Below, piece after piece: positions 8,824-19,700 of a DNA stretch of 64,000 nt. This stretch comes from an uncultured Burkholderiales bacterium (GTDB lineage: Bacteria; Pseudomonadota; Gammaproteobacteria; Burkholderiales; Burkholderiaceae_C). Below the pieces are notes generated by a model. The model saw only the letters and a list, made by a program, of their open reading frames with translations, was not told the DNA's origin and did no database searches. Location: contig CAIMTJ010000018.1 of NCBI GenBank assembly GCA_903844385.1, positions 151,820 to 215,819 of the forward strand. The letters run 5' to 3'. Made by a program: the position numbers and the translations under genes. Position 1 is the stretch's first letter. Each line of letters starts with the position of its first letter.

Positions 8824-11598
8824 ATGCCGGATAAAAAATCAAGCGCCAAGGCTCTCATCAAACCCGCTTCCAAAGCGGCCAGCAAGACTGCCATCAAGCA
8901 CGTGAAGTCAACCGCAGCCAAAGTGGTGTCCAAAACCGCAGTGAAACCGACCGCTAAACCGACCACCAAACCGACCACCAAACCGACCGCGAAGTCCCCT
9001 GTGAAATCATCCGCCAAAGCGCCAGCACCGATGAAATCGCCCGTGAAGGTCGCCGCCAAACCCATCCCATCGAAACCTTCGGCCTCCAAACCGCCCGCCT
9101 CCAAGCCCCTACAGAAAGCAACCGTGCCCGTCTCTAAATCCAATTCCGCCTCCAAAGCACCTGTTGCCGCCAAATCCCCCGCCAAGCCAATAGCGCCCAC
9201 CAAAGCAGTCGTGAAAGCCTCGAGCGCCAAGACCTTGACGTCGAAAGCGCCTGCTCCCGCCAAATCTACCGCGGCGACCAAAGTGGCCGCTAAACCGCTG
9301 ACCAAACCGCTATCCCCAGCCAAGGCGGCCCCACCCACTAAAAAGCCTGTGGCAGCGACCAAGAGCGCCGCCCCATCGCCCAAGCCCGCCGTCAAAGAAA
9401 CCGCTAAACCAGCCACAAAACCAGCCATTAAACCTGCTGCTACAGCACCGCACAAATCGACCCTTGCGGCGAAAACGCCAAGCTCGACAGCAGCAGCCAA
9501 AGCTCCCGTCAAAACAGTGGCAAAAACAGCGGCCAAGACAACCCCTGCCAAGACGGGTAAGCCCCAGGACGCCAAGTCCAAGCTTCCCGCGGCCAAGGAC
9601 GTGGTGATCGAGGAAGAAATCGACATCGAAGCCGAGTTTGCCGAAGAAGGCGGTGCAAGCACTGGGGCTGAAAAAGTCAAGCCCCTGCGCATGAAAATCA
9701 GCAAGGCCAAAGAACGCGCCTTGATGAAGGAGTTTGGCCTGGATGAGACCGTGCTGTCTGAGGAAGACATTGCCAAGCGTCGCCAGCGCTTGAAGACCTT
9801 GATCAAACTGGGCAAGACCCGTGGGTATTTGACCCATGGCGAGATCTCTGACCACTTGCCTGACAAACTCGTTGACGCCGAAACGCTGGAGGTGGTGATC
9901 ACCATGCTCAACGACATGGCCATTGCTGTGTTTGAGCAAACGCCCGATGCCGAGACACTTTTGATCAACAACACCGGGGCGACCACCGCCACCGAGGAAG
10001 AAGCCGAAGAGGAGGCCGAGGCCGCCTTGTCGACCGTGGACTCCGAGTTTGGCCGCACCACCGATCCCGTTCGCATGTACATGCGCGAGATGGGTACGGT
10101 CGAGCTCTTGACTCGTGAAGGCGAGATCGAAATTGCCAAACGCATTGAAGGCGGCTTGATGGCCATGATGGAGGCCATCAGCGCCTCGCCTGCCACCATT
10201 GCAGAGATATTGCGCTTGGCCGACGAAATTCGTGAAGACAAAATTGTCATCTCAACCGTGGTGGATGGTTTCAGCAACACCGATGAGGCCGATGACTACG
10301 TTGCCGAAGAGGACTTTGATGAATTTGATGAAGCCGACGACGATGATGGCAAAGGCGGCTCTAAAGCGTTGACCAAAAAACTCGAAGAACTCAAACGCGA
10401 AGCCTTGCTGCGCTTTGATCGCATTGTCGGGTTATTTGAAAGCGTGCACAAAATCTACGACAAAGAAGGCTACGGCTCAGCGGCCTATCAGACTGCACAG
10501 CGCGCTTTGAGTGACGAGCTCATGACGATACGCTTCACGGCCAAAACCATTGAGAAGTTGTGCGACATGGTCCGTGCTCAAGTTGAGGATGTGCGCAAAA
10601 AAGAACGCCAACTTCGCCGCATCATTGTTGACAAATGCGGCATGCCGCAAGACACCTTTGTCAAAGACTTCCCACCCAATTTACTCAACTTGGACTGGGT
10701 GATCAAGCAATCGAGTGCCAATAAGAGCTGGTCCAACACCATGGCCAGAAACATCCCACCCATTCAAGAGCTGCAGCAAAATTTGATGGATCTTCAGTCC
10801 AAAGTGGTGGTACCGCTTGGCGAGCTCAAAGACATCAACAAACGCATGAACGAAGGTGAGGCTTCATCGCGCAATGCCAAAAAGGAAATGATCGAAGCCA
10901 ATCTGCGCTTGGTCATCTCGATTGCCAAAAAATACACCAACCGCGGCTTGCAATTCCTCGATCTGATCCAAGAAGGCAATATCGGCCTCATGAAAGCCGT
11001 GGACAAGTTTGAATACCGTCGTGGCTACAAATTCTCCACCTATGCCACTTGGTGGATCCGCCAAGCCATCACGCGCTCCATTGCTGATCAAGCCAGGACC
11101 ATCCGTATTCCTGTTCACATGATCGAGACGATCAATAAGATGAACCGTATTTCTCGCCAGCACTTGCAAGAGTTTGGTTTTGAGCCCGACGCCAGCGTAC
11201 TGGCTGAGAAAATGGAAATTCCCGAAGACAAGATTCGCAAGATCATGAAAATCGCCAAGGAGCCCATCTCCATGGAAACACCCATCGGGGATGATGAGGA
11301 CTCACACTTGGGGGACTTTATCGAAGACTCGGCCAACACCGCCCCGATCGAAGCGGCCATGCAAGCCGGCCTCAGAGATGTGGTCAAGGACATCTTGGAC
11401 GGACTCACCCCACGCGAAGCAAAGGTGCTGCGCATGCGTTTTGGCATCGAGATGAGCACCGACCACACCTTGGAAGAGGTGGGCAAGCAGTTTGACGTGA
11501 CGCGTGAGCGCATTCGTCAAATCGAGGCCAAAGCCTTGAGAAAACTCAAGCATCCCTCACGCAGCGATAAACTGCGCAGCTTCATCGACACGATCTAA
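8824..11598 (+). CDS. rpoD: RNA polymerase primary sigma factor RpoD (sigma70)
   Basis: Housekeeping sigma factor, 924 residues from ATG 8824, which has GAGG eight bases upstream; the frame is open back to 8725 but lacks a site there. Residues 1-260 are an extraordinary Lys/Ala/Pro/Thr-rich, histone-H1-like tail. Region 1.1 follows (about 290-375, [13 protein letters not shown]), then the non-conserved insert with an acidic patch ([14 protein letters not shown] near 495), region 2 with [21 protein letters not shown] (-10 recognition, about 728), region 3, and region 4.2 [17 protein letters not shown] near 890 (-35 recognition). Co-directional with dnaG, and with its own promoter at 8584-8612. 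The tail makes it much longer than E. coli RpoD; tails of this composition occur in Burkholderiales, but this one is long. Confidence 0.98.
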   Translation: MPDKKSSAKALIKPASKAASKTAIKHVKSTAAKVVSKTAVKPTAKPTTKPTTKPTAKSPVKSSAKAPAPMKSPVKVAAKPIPSKPSASKPPASKPLQKATVPVSKSNSASKAPVAAKSPAKPIAPTKAVVKASSAKTLTSKAPAPAKSTAATKVAAKPLTKPLSPAKAAPPTKKPVAATKSAAPSPKPAVKETAKPATKPAIKPAATAPHKSTLAAKTPSSTAAAKAPVKTVAKTAAKTTPAKTGKPQDAKSKLPAAKDVVIEEEIDIEAEFAEEGGASTGAEKVKPLRMKISKAKERALMKEFGLDETVLSEEDIAKRRQRLKTLIKLGKTRGYLTHGEISDHLPDKLVDAETLEVVITMLNDMAIAVFEQTPDAETLLINNTGATTATEEEAEEEAEAALSTVDSEFGRTTDPVRMYMREMGTVELLTREGEIEIAKRIEGGLMAMMEAISASPATIAEILRLADEIREDKIVISTVVDGFSNTDEADDYVAEEDFDEFDEADDDDGKGGSKALTKKLEELKREALLRFDRIVGLFESVHKIYDKEGYGSAAYQTAQRALSDELMTIRFTAKTIEKLCDMVRAQVEDVRKKERQLRRIIVDKCGMPQDTFVKDFPPNLLNLDWVIKQSSANKSWSNTMARNIPPIQELQQNLMDLQSKVVVPLGELKDINKRMNEGEASSRNAKKEMIEANLRLVISIAKKYTNRGLQFLDLIQEGNIGLMKAVDKFEYRRGYKFSTYATWWIRQAITRSIADQARTIRIPVHMIETINKMNRISRQHLQEFGFEPDASVLAEKMEIPEDKIRKIMKIAKEPISMETPIGDDEDSHLGDFIEDSANTAPIEAAMQAGLRDVVKDILDGLTPREAKVLRMRFGIEMSTDHTLEEVGKQFDVTRERIRQIEAKALRKLKHPSRSDKLRSFIDTI
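8944..8991 (+). repeat. 12-bp tandem repeat within rpoD tail
   Basis: Four consecutive copies of AAACCGACC followed by a variable triplet (GCT, ACC, ACC, GCG), encoding K-P-T-A/T units. It is the most regular part of the Lys/Ala/Pro-rich coding stretch and a probable site of length variation by slippage. Confidence 0.85.
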
Positions 11599-11644
11599 AT
11601 CGCCCAGTTGGGTGGGACTGATGACCCAAGCCTTGCTCTGAAGG

Positions 11645-12250
11645 CTAGTCATCTCCCAGCCCAATCGGGGCAGGCGCGTGATGGGTGATTTGGGTAAAAA
11701 GGTGCTTAAATTCTTCGGCCAAGGGGATCTGCGCCGAAACGGCTAGCGCACCAAAGTGAGTCAATGGATCGACATTTTTCAAAAACTCCTCATCCAAGCG
11801 CTTCCAGTCTTCCTCGCTCAGGTGTTGCGCGGCTTTGGGCAGTACTTGGATGTTCTCCACATGGATGTGCTCAAGATAGTAGTCGATGTAGGTCTCACAT
11901 GCGCTGATGAAGGCCTCCTTGTGGTTCTCGCCCAAGATCTCCCACGCCAAGAGCAAATGCTGCAACTCTCGAACCCGTCGCTCACCCGTCTCGTGCTCAG
12001 CGTCCAAGCGATTGATCACGCCTTGGAGCTCAGGGCAGGCCATTAATATCGCCGGGAACAAATAGAGGGTTTCTTTGGGGTGATGGGACTTTTCAGGGTA
12101 CTCGTCGATATAAAACAGCATGGAGCGCATCACTTCAAAAAAAGTCACGGGCTTGTCGCGCGGACCGCGCTTGATCATCATGCGAATGGACTGCAGCATG
12201 GCCGTCAAACTGGCGTGCTCTTGCTGAACGATTTGTAAGGTGGCGTGCAT
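11645..12250 (-). CDS. hemerythrin domain protein
   Basis: 201 residues with HHE-type cation-binding helices. Candidate iron ligands are seen in QQEHASL, KSHHPKETLYLFPAI, LDAEHETGE and LEHIHVENIQVLP, the expected His/Glu spacing for a four-helix bundle carrying a di-iron oxygen-binding centre. Cytoplasmic, no signal sequence. Such proteins bind O2 or respond to NO/oxidative stress; the specific role is unknown. It diverges from a second hemerythrin gene across a short region carrying a perfect FNR box (12342-12355), which suggests oxygen-controlled expression. Start ATG 12250, weak ribosome-binding site. Confidence 0.88.
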   Translation of the reverse strand: MHATLQIVQQEHASLTAMLQSIRMMIKRGPRDKPVTFFEVMRSMLFYIDEYPEKSHHPKETLYLFPAILMACPELQGVINRLDAEHETGERRVRELQHLLLAWEILGENHKEAFISACETYIDYYLEHIHVENIQVLPKAAQHLSEEDWKRLDEEFLKNVDPLTHFGALAVSAQIPLAEEFKHLFTQITHHAPAPIGLGDD

Positions 12251-12341
12251 AGAACTCTCGCTGGTTAAGTCAATTGTGCTTTTGTCTCGAAATTGACGGT
12301 AGAGTGAGACTTTATTTTTCTATAGCCTGTGTTCAAAGCGT

Positions 12342-12355
12342 TTGATTTGCATCAA
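12342..12355. promoter_or_regulatory. FNR/Anr-type box between divergent hemerythrin genes
   Basis: TTGATTTGCATCAA is an exact match to the FNR-family consensus TTGAT-N4-ATCAA and is fully palindromic in its half-sites. For the plus-strand gene, placing the box at -41.5 puts the start point near 12390, with AACAAT as a 4/6 -10 and about 27 nt of leader to ATG 12417. It could also serve the minus-strand gene starting at 12250. Confidence 0.8.
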
Positions 12356-12416
12356 AGTCAAGATCATAAAACTTGAAACAATTGCACTCAACAACTTTCA
12401 ATGGACACTCCGCCCC

Positions 12417-12971
12417 ATGGATAACCCTGACCAATCCTTATTTGAATTTTTAGACAACACCCATATCGCCATTCACACACACTTAAAGACGCTCAAAGAA
12501 TTGGTGCAACGCATCCATGAGGACCGCCTTCAAAGCAGCGACACAGTGGATCTGGGGCGTCTTTGCCATTTCTTTGACACCGTGGTGCGAGAACACCATC
12601 TGCAAGAAGAAACCCTGGTGTTTCCCTCACTCATTCACTCGGATGATTTGCGCACCGTGAGAGTTGCCAATCAACTCTTTCAAGACCACGGTTGGCTGGA
12701 AGAAAATTGGATTGAACTCGGCCCCATGCTGCGTGCCATAGAGAACGGACAATCCTGGCCCAACATCAGTGAATTGGTGCATGGGTTTGATATTTTTTTC
12801 TTGCTCAATATGGAACACATGGAGCTTGAGGAGACCGTGGCCTACCCCCAAGCCAAAGCCTCCCTTAAAAAATGGCGAAATGAAAAAAGCGGACGCGAAT
12901 TACACCAACTCAATCAAACACAGCTCAAAGCGGCTCGCCTCATCAAGCCTCACCATCACACCCCCTCATGA
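12417..12971 (+). CDS. hemerythrin domain protein
   Basis: 184 residues from ATG 12417. The frame is open back to a TTG at 12342, but that TTG lies inside the FNR box, so the internal ATG (MDNPDQSLFEFL) is preferred. Hemerythrin ligands: THIAIHTHLKTL, VVREHHLQEETLVFP, FQDHGWLEENW and LLNMEHMELEETVAYP, again a four-helix di-iron pattern. It is a diverged paralogue of the neighbour at 11645. The stop overlaps the start of the downstream secreted protein by four bases (ATGA), so the two are probably translated together. Proposed role: oxygen or NO sensing/carrying under low oxygen; inferred from the family and the FNR box. Confidence 0.87.
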   Translation: MDNPDQSLFEFLDNTHIAIHTHLKTLKELVQRIHEDRLQSSDTVDLGRLCHFFDTVVREHHLQEETLVFPSLIHSDDLRTVRVANQLFQDHGWLEENWIELGPMLRAIENGQSWPNISELVHGFDIFFLLNMEHMELEETVAYPQAKASLKKWRNEKSGRELHQLNQTQLKAARLIKPHHHTPS

Positions 12972-13702
12972 CACACGCAGAAGCCGCTCAACGCCGCACG
13001 AGCGCTTCTCTTAGAGAACACCGAGCTCTGTGCGAGCTGCCCGTTGGCTGTCGCCGAGAGCGTCACGCCTCTCACCTCCTCGCCTTGATCATCGCAACTG
13101 GAGCGCTCATGCTAATGGGCACGCCAAGCTTCACTTGGGGCCTGGGCAGCAACACGCCAGCAGCCATTCCCATGGCGCCCTCACGACAGGTGGCCCCACT
13201 GCAAACCAACGCAGTGCCCGACAAGATCGCCAAGACCAACGCCGTGAGCCAAGATCACGCTGATCCCATGTTGACATTGGGTCTGAACCATTTGCCCATG
13301 ACCGAGATCATCAAGGCACAGGAGAAAGAAAATTTCTACGCCTGTCAAGGCGTGGTTGCCCATTGGTTTTTGGACATCTTGAGCCAAGAGATGAATTACT
13401 TTGCAGGCCTGTCCAAACTCGTGACTATTGACCCCTCCGTTTGCGTGATCAGCATCGAAAACGAGAAAAGCTTGACCCCTGGTCTGATGACGATTCGTCT
13501 GTACCAAACTTTTGATCAATTGAATAACTGCATCCAGCGCCACAAATGCAAAATTGAACACAACGTCACGCTGGTGATCAAGCGCAATGGGGTCTATCGA
13601 TCTTATTTTTTAACAGATCTACAACACGAGCGCTACGTCGAGCACTGCGTGAGCGATCAAGGTCAATGGTTCAAGAACACCAACTGCTACCAAATTGATT
13701 GA
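12968..13702 (+). CDS. secreted or membrane-anchored protein of unknown function
   Basis: 244 residues; I do not recognise a family. The first 35 residues are charged and Arg-rich, then comes a hydrophobic stretch LLALIIATGALMLMG, consistent with a long signal peptide or a single membrane anchor, and a low-complexity segment. The C-terminal 130 residues look like a folded domain with six cysteines (in YACQG, SVCVI, NNCIQ, HKCKI, EHCVS, TNCYQ), an even number that suits periplasmic disulfides. The start ATG overlaps the hemerythrin stop (ATGA), so it is co-expressed with that gene and probably under the same FNR box. It ends 96 bp before the convergent TpsA-like gene. Confidence 0.75.
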   Translation: MTHAEAAQRRTSASLREHRALCELPVGCRRERHASHLLALIIATGALMLMGTPSFTWGLGSNTPAAIPMAPSRQVAPLQTNAVPDKIAKTNAVSQDHADPMLTLGLNHLPMTEIIKAQEKENFYACQGVVAHWFLDILSQEMNYFAGLSKLVTIDPSVCVISIENEKSLTPGLMTIRLYQTFDQLNNCIQRHKCKIEHNVTLVIKRNGVYRSYFLTDLQHERYVEHCVSDQGQWFKNTNCYQID

Positions 13703-13798
13703 ATGCGCGCGTTGCGTGTATCTCTTTACCGTTGCCAACCCCAAAAGGACAGGATGGTGACTCGGGCCCCAAGTGTCGCCCTCTTGGGTTCATCGAAC

Positions 13799-16700
13799 TC
13801 ACTGCGAGACATGGATCCCTAAAAATGCATTCCTCAACTGCGCTGGGGTGATCCCCCAGCTGTACATGCTCGCTGCGATCTCACTGAATGAGGCACCGGT
13901 GGACTGTAAATTCAAAGCCGCAGACTCGACCTCTTGGGGCAAGTAATGAATGCCCGCACCCCAATACGCCGGCAGCAAAGCGATCATGGGGGTCTGGATT
14001 GAATGATACACAAGGCCACCATTGGCTTCGTAACGCGACTGAATCACAGCGACGGGCACACCCACTGCGTTGGCCAAGTCCGCGGGACTCACCCCATATT
14101 GATCCATGTTGGCGACCCACTGCTGATCACTCAGGCCCGGATTGGCCAATAGATAATTCAAAATGGCGGTTGACGAAAAATTGGCGGTGACATAACGTTT
14201 CACATAGTTCGTGGCAAGTGCAGTGAACTGCGTCTTGGACAAGGCACTCATCTGTAGAGCGGTCAATGCGCTGATTTGCTCTGGACCCAAGCCACTCAAC
14301 TGAAGAGTCGTCAAGGCACTCAACTGTGAGGGAAGGATCGCTTGAAATACAAACGGGCTGATTTGCGACAGTTGTAAGGCATTCAAGGCTTGAAGTTGTG
14401 CCGTATTCATGGCGTTCAATTGCGCTGCGTTCAAGAGAGAAAAAACGCTGGCACTGAGATTTTGAACGGCAAGTGCGGACAAGTTGCTGATCCCATCAGG
14501 ACTCAGACTCGCGACAGTTTGAGCCGCAACAGACCTCCATTGCGTCGCACTCAAGGCAGCCATTTGTGCACGACTCCATCCACTGATTTGCGCGGGTGAG
14601 AGTGTGCTCAACTGCAGACTTGTCAGTGACTGCAACTGTTTGACTGAAAACGCGGCCCACTGTAAGCTTGACAATCGCGCCAAGTCCGCTGCAGGAATAA
14701 AACCAATGGCAGTTAAAGACAAGGCCTGGAGTGTCGCGATGGGGAAAGCCGCCAGGGTACTGGGCTGGAAAAAGGCAAATTGAGCATCATTGAGATCGGC
14801 GATCTGAAATGGTCTCATGCTCGCCACTTGGTTGGGCGTTAAGGCAGCCACCTGAGCGTTGGTCAAGGCTTTGATTTGGGAGGTGTTCAGATTAACCACT
14901 TGCAGCGGTGTGAGGGCTGCGATCAAGAGCGGAGAAATAAGGGGGATCTGGGTGGGTGTGATTTGTGCAATTTGTTGAACACTGACCAAGGAGAATTGAA
15001 CGCCCGACATGGTGAGCAAATCTGTGTTGCTAAGCGGCGGATCTTCTGGCGGTGGGGGTGCAGGGCTATCGTCACCGGGCAAGCCAACAATTTGGGTGCT
15101 GGACGCTTGGGTGGTGACACTGCCTTTGAAGACATTGCCAGGATGGGTCAAGGTGATGCTGCCCGCACCGGCATTGAGGTTGGCGTTACCCGTGACGCTC
15201 ACTGCAGCGGTCTGGGTGATATTGCCCCCGCCGCTGTTGAGTGTGAGACCTCCCCCCACACTGGTCGCGCCCAGACTCAAAGCACCCACACTTTGGAGAT
15301 TCAAGTCCGAGCTCGCACTCACGCTGCCCAAACTCAATGCCTGTGTGTTGCGAAGGCTCACACTCGAACCACTGAGGCTCACCTGGCCTTGAAACAAATT
15401 GCCAACATTGCTGACACTGATGCCTGCACCTTGGCCTGACAAGCTCGCACTCAGGGTCGCACTTGATGAGGCACTGAGCGTGGTCGCGCTCGCTTGTGCA
15501 ATAGCGCCCGCGCTTGAGCTCACGCTCAATGTGCCGGTACTGCTCAAATTCCCCAAGGTGAGCACACCAGAGTTGCTGCTGAGCGTGGTGCTGCCACTCA
15601 CCACAACACTGCCTGCCAAGCCTTGCGTGAAACTCGAATTCACCGTGAAGTTGCCGTTGACATTGAGTGTGCCACCCGACTGGCTCCAAGACGCCAAATT
15701 CACCCCACCAGACCCCACGTTCAAGGTGCCGGCAGTCATGGTCAGACTGCCCAGATTGCCCAAGCTGCTCAAATTGACTGCACCACTCTCAGCCGCACCC
15801 ACCACGGTGGAGCCAAAGCTCACATTGGTATTGGCCGGTATCAACACATTGGAGACGTTGGACAAGTCAGGGACTGCGCCCGCGGCCCAATTGCTGGGAT
15901 CAAACCAGTTGCCCGTTGCAGCGCCCACCCAGGAGACTGAATTGAGACGAGAAATTGTGATGGGGGCCATGGAAAAATTCGCGAGCGTGTAATTGGTGGC
16001 CAACCCGGTGCCATTGCCCAAGACCAAACCGCTTGAACTGCTCCAAGCGGTGGTCGCCCCCACATCTTTGCTGTTGGCAGTGGCAGTTCCGGCCGTGATG
16101 GACAACGTTTCTCCATTGACCCCCGCCACCGTCAGACTGCCCGCATTAAAGATGGCACTCCCATCGTAGGTTTTGCTGCCCCCCAGAGTCACTGGGGCTG
16201 CTGTCACGCTCATCGCAACGGCGCTGCCCAGCGCATTGAACGTATAGTTGGTGGAACTCAGACCCGAGTTGTAGGTCAAAGGATAAGCACCCACACTGGA
16301 GGCTGAACTCGGCATGTGATTGAACGTGGCGACGCCTGTGAGTCCAGTCAACCGAGTGTCTGAGGTGAGCAAGGTGCTGCCGCCAGCATTTGCAGCCGTA
16401 TTGAAGCTGTAGGTGACTGCACTGGGTGTTGATCCATAAACATTCGTGAGACCGGTGGTGGGCACCACATAGAGCTGAGATTTTCCAACGCTCAAGCTGC
16501 CTGAGTCGAGCACCACTTTATAGAAATTGGTTTGTCCACTCACATTTCCGGCGATAGCGTACAGATACGACCCCACATTGCTGCCAGCGGCATAGGTCGT
16601 GCTGATTGCTCCCGGACTGAACGACACATTGCTGCTCGTATCCGGACCGATGAGGCCCAGCAAACTGTAACTCACACTGGGGAAATCAGCCCCATAGGTC

Positions 16701-19700
16701 ACGCTCGAGACCGAGGGCTCGACCAACAACATCGTGGGGGCACTAGTTGACATCGGACCATTTGGACCCATGACCCAATGGTTGGTGAAATCAAACCCCG
16801 TCAAATTGGCTTGAACCCTGGCTTGGGCTGGGCTCAGCTGACTGCTTTGTGAAGCCGTCCCTGAACCCGAGACTCCCAGGGGGGTCGAAAAGGAAGTGCC
16901 GGCGTTGGTGGAAATGAGACCACTCGCATGGGAGTTGGAAACGCTACCGTTGCTGATGTCACCAATCAAGGAGCCTGCAAAGGCACTCGCTGGGGCCGTG
17001 ACGCTGCCACTGGCATAGTCTGTGGTGAGGGTGCCATTGACGCTGTTCAAAATGTTTCGACCCACCAAGCCACCCGCCGCTGCGGTGGAGGCTGGCGAAT
17101 AGTTTCCCACGCTCGTGAGGGTGACCAAGGCCGAGCTGTAAGAGTTGCTGATACTTGACGCGCTGCTGCCGACCAGGCCGCCGATCTGATAGGTCAACTT
17201 GCCACTGACTTGGCCACTCACGTCAGTATCGGAGATCGTGCTCGAGCCAACCGTCGTCCCCACGAGGCCACCGACACTGAATTTGGTCGAATCGTTCGTT
17301 GCACCATTGAACTGCACCGTTTCATTGGTCAATCCCAAATTGCGAATCAACCCGTTGCTGCCCAGCACCGAGATGAAACCCACATTTTCCAGAGCAGTGG
17401 GCGTCAAATTGGCCGCTGTCACGATCGATAAATTGGCAATGGTGTGACCCAACCCATCCAAGCGAATGGCAGCGGGTACGCTAAAAAACGCGCCTTGCGA
17501 CGTGTGGGAGTACCCAATCGGGACAAACCCAGTGAGCCAGGTGTAGGGGCTTGCTGACCAAGTGCTGGTCGCGCTTGCATCGATGTTGCTGCCCAGTACA
17601 AAGTTCTTCTGAGTGGGACTGCTCACGGAGAATTGTCCACTCAAGCCCTGCAAAGTCATGACTGCCGGTGTGGTGGTGGCGTCCGAGCGGGCACCCAATG
17701 CATTGATCACCACCCAAGTGGTTCGAGTGGGGGAATTGAGGGTAAAGAAATTGGGGCCCGCATTGCCCAAGCTCACGGGTGCATTCACGTAATAGTTCGA
17801 GCTGCTGCCATAGCCCAATTGCAATTGAGCCACTTGAGTGGCATCGGCAATGGCGTTGCTCACCCAACTGTAGTTGGCTGCTATGGGCTGATTGATGAAG
17901 ATGCTGGCCGCAGCCGATAAATTGAGCAAATGGCTGGTGTAGCTGATCGGATTGTCGATCGTGATATTGCCCGTGCCCGTGAAGGACGTGGCCGCCAGAG
18001 TCGGCGAGTTGCTCACCGTGACGTTTAAATTGCTCGGCGCCGTGACGGTGACGTTCCCAGCACTGAGCCAAGATTGCAAATCGAGGGCATTGATGTTGGA
18101 TTTATTGGTCAAGCTCAGGGTACCAGCGTTGACCAAGGGGCTGTTGGCGGCCAGGGTTGCGCTGCCACTGAGTACCAAGGTGCCGGCAGTGATGGTGGTC
18201 GTGCCGGTATAGCTGTTGTTGGCGGTCATGAAGAGCGAGTTTCCCGGCATATTCATTCCAACATTGCCAGCACCCGTGATGATGCCAGACCACACGGAGG
18301 TGGCCCCTGCATTGATGTTCAAGCTCGAGCCCTTGGACAAGGTGACGGTGGAGCCTGTATTGATCACTTGCCCCGATGAGGTCAACGTCAACGCATTGCC
18401 CGAGTTGATCGAAAAGGGGCTGGCCACGGTGATGGTTCCCAAGGACGTGCCCGCTGTTTGATCATTGGTGGTGGTGATGGTGATGTTGTTTTGTGCAATC
18501 AAGTTTTGCAATGTATTCACATTGATGGTCGTGAAGTTGTCTCCACTCGTTGGGGTCAGGCTCGAGTTGATGTTGAGGCCAGCTGCGTCAGCATCGGTAC
18601 TGATCGTGACATTGGCAGGATCGAGCAACCATGTGCCGGTGTTGCCATGTGGCGCCGAGGTGCTCACTTGTGCGCCATCGACCTGGAGTTGCGAGCCCGA
18701 TGTCTCGACTTGTCCACCATGGCCCGCATTTTTTCCACCCTGGGCTTTGATGACCCCTTGCACCGACGTCAGACTGCCTGGGTTGTTCAGATCGCTTTTG
18801 AGCACCACGGTGCCGCCATCGCCGTCGACTGTGGCACTGGCGTCCACCTGAGCTTGGGGTTGCATCGTGACACGAGTGGCTGGACGCAAGTCGCTTGCGC
18901 CTTGCCAAGCACCACCCACCAAAATTTGCCCCCCACCCAAAGGGCCTGTGGCATTCATGACGCTGGTGCTTGCCAAGTTGATCTCATTGGCCTCTAAAAC
19001 GATGCTTCCTCCTTTGGCCGTCATGCTGCTCGCTTCGAGCGTTCCGGCGTTGTTGATGACACCGCCTTGGAGTTGATTCAAGGCGTAGGCAGACAATAGG
19101 ATTTGACCGCCAGGCGCCTTGACCGCCAGTTGATTGGAGATCAAACTCGCGATGGTGCTGGGTGTGGTGGTGATACCCGACAAACTGTTGCCACCCACCA
19201 CGTTCAGGGTGATGGCGTCGCCAGACGCCATGGCAACGGTGCCCAAATTGGCAACCACCACTCCCGCATTTCTGACTTGTGGTGCAAGCAAGGCGATATA
19301 ACTGCCCATGGCGGCGTTGAGACTGCCCTCGTTGATGATGGCCCCCTTTGCACCATTTCGAGTGAACGTCCAGCGCCCCAACATGAAGTCCTCATCCGAC
19401 AGGCTTGAGGTGGTGACACTGAGGGCGCCCACATCCACACTGGCAGTAGGGGAGAAATAAAACCCACTGGGGTTGCTCAAAAATAGTTGGCCGTTGGACT
19501 TGATGTGCCCAAATATTTGACTCGGGTTGCTGTCCAAGATGCGATTCAAGAGACTTGAACTCGCCGAGGGTTGGATGAAATTGACTTGAGCGTTTTGTCC
19601 TACATTGAAGCTCTCCCAGTTGATCACCGCACTGGGTGTGGTTTGGAGCACAGTCATTTGGGGAGCGTTGCTTTGAAGAGTCTGCGACACATTGACGCTG

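Noticed and set aside
8817..10280. Long minus-strand frame opposite rpoD (487 codons)
   Set aside because: Mirror of the Lys/Ala/Pro-rich codons on the other strand, giving a low-complexity Ala/Leu/Gly protein with no family; the sense frame is clearly RpoD.
13741..13798. CCCAAG...CTTGGG hairpin as bidirectional terminator between the unknown secreted gene and the TpsA-like gene
   Set aside because: Short stem and no T run on either side.
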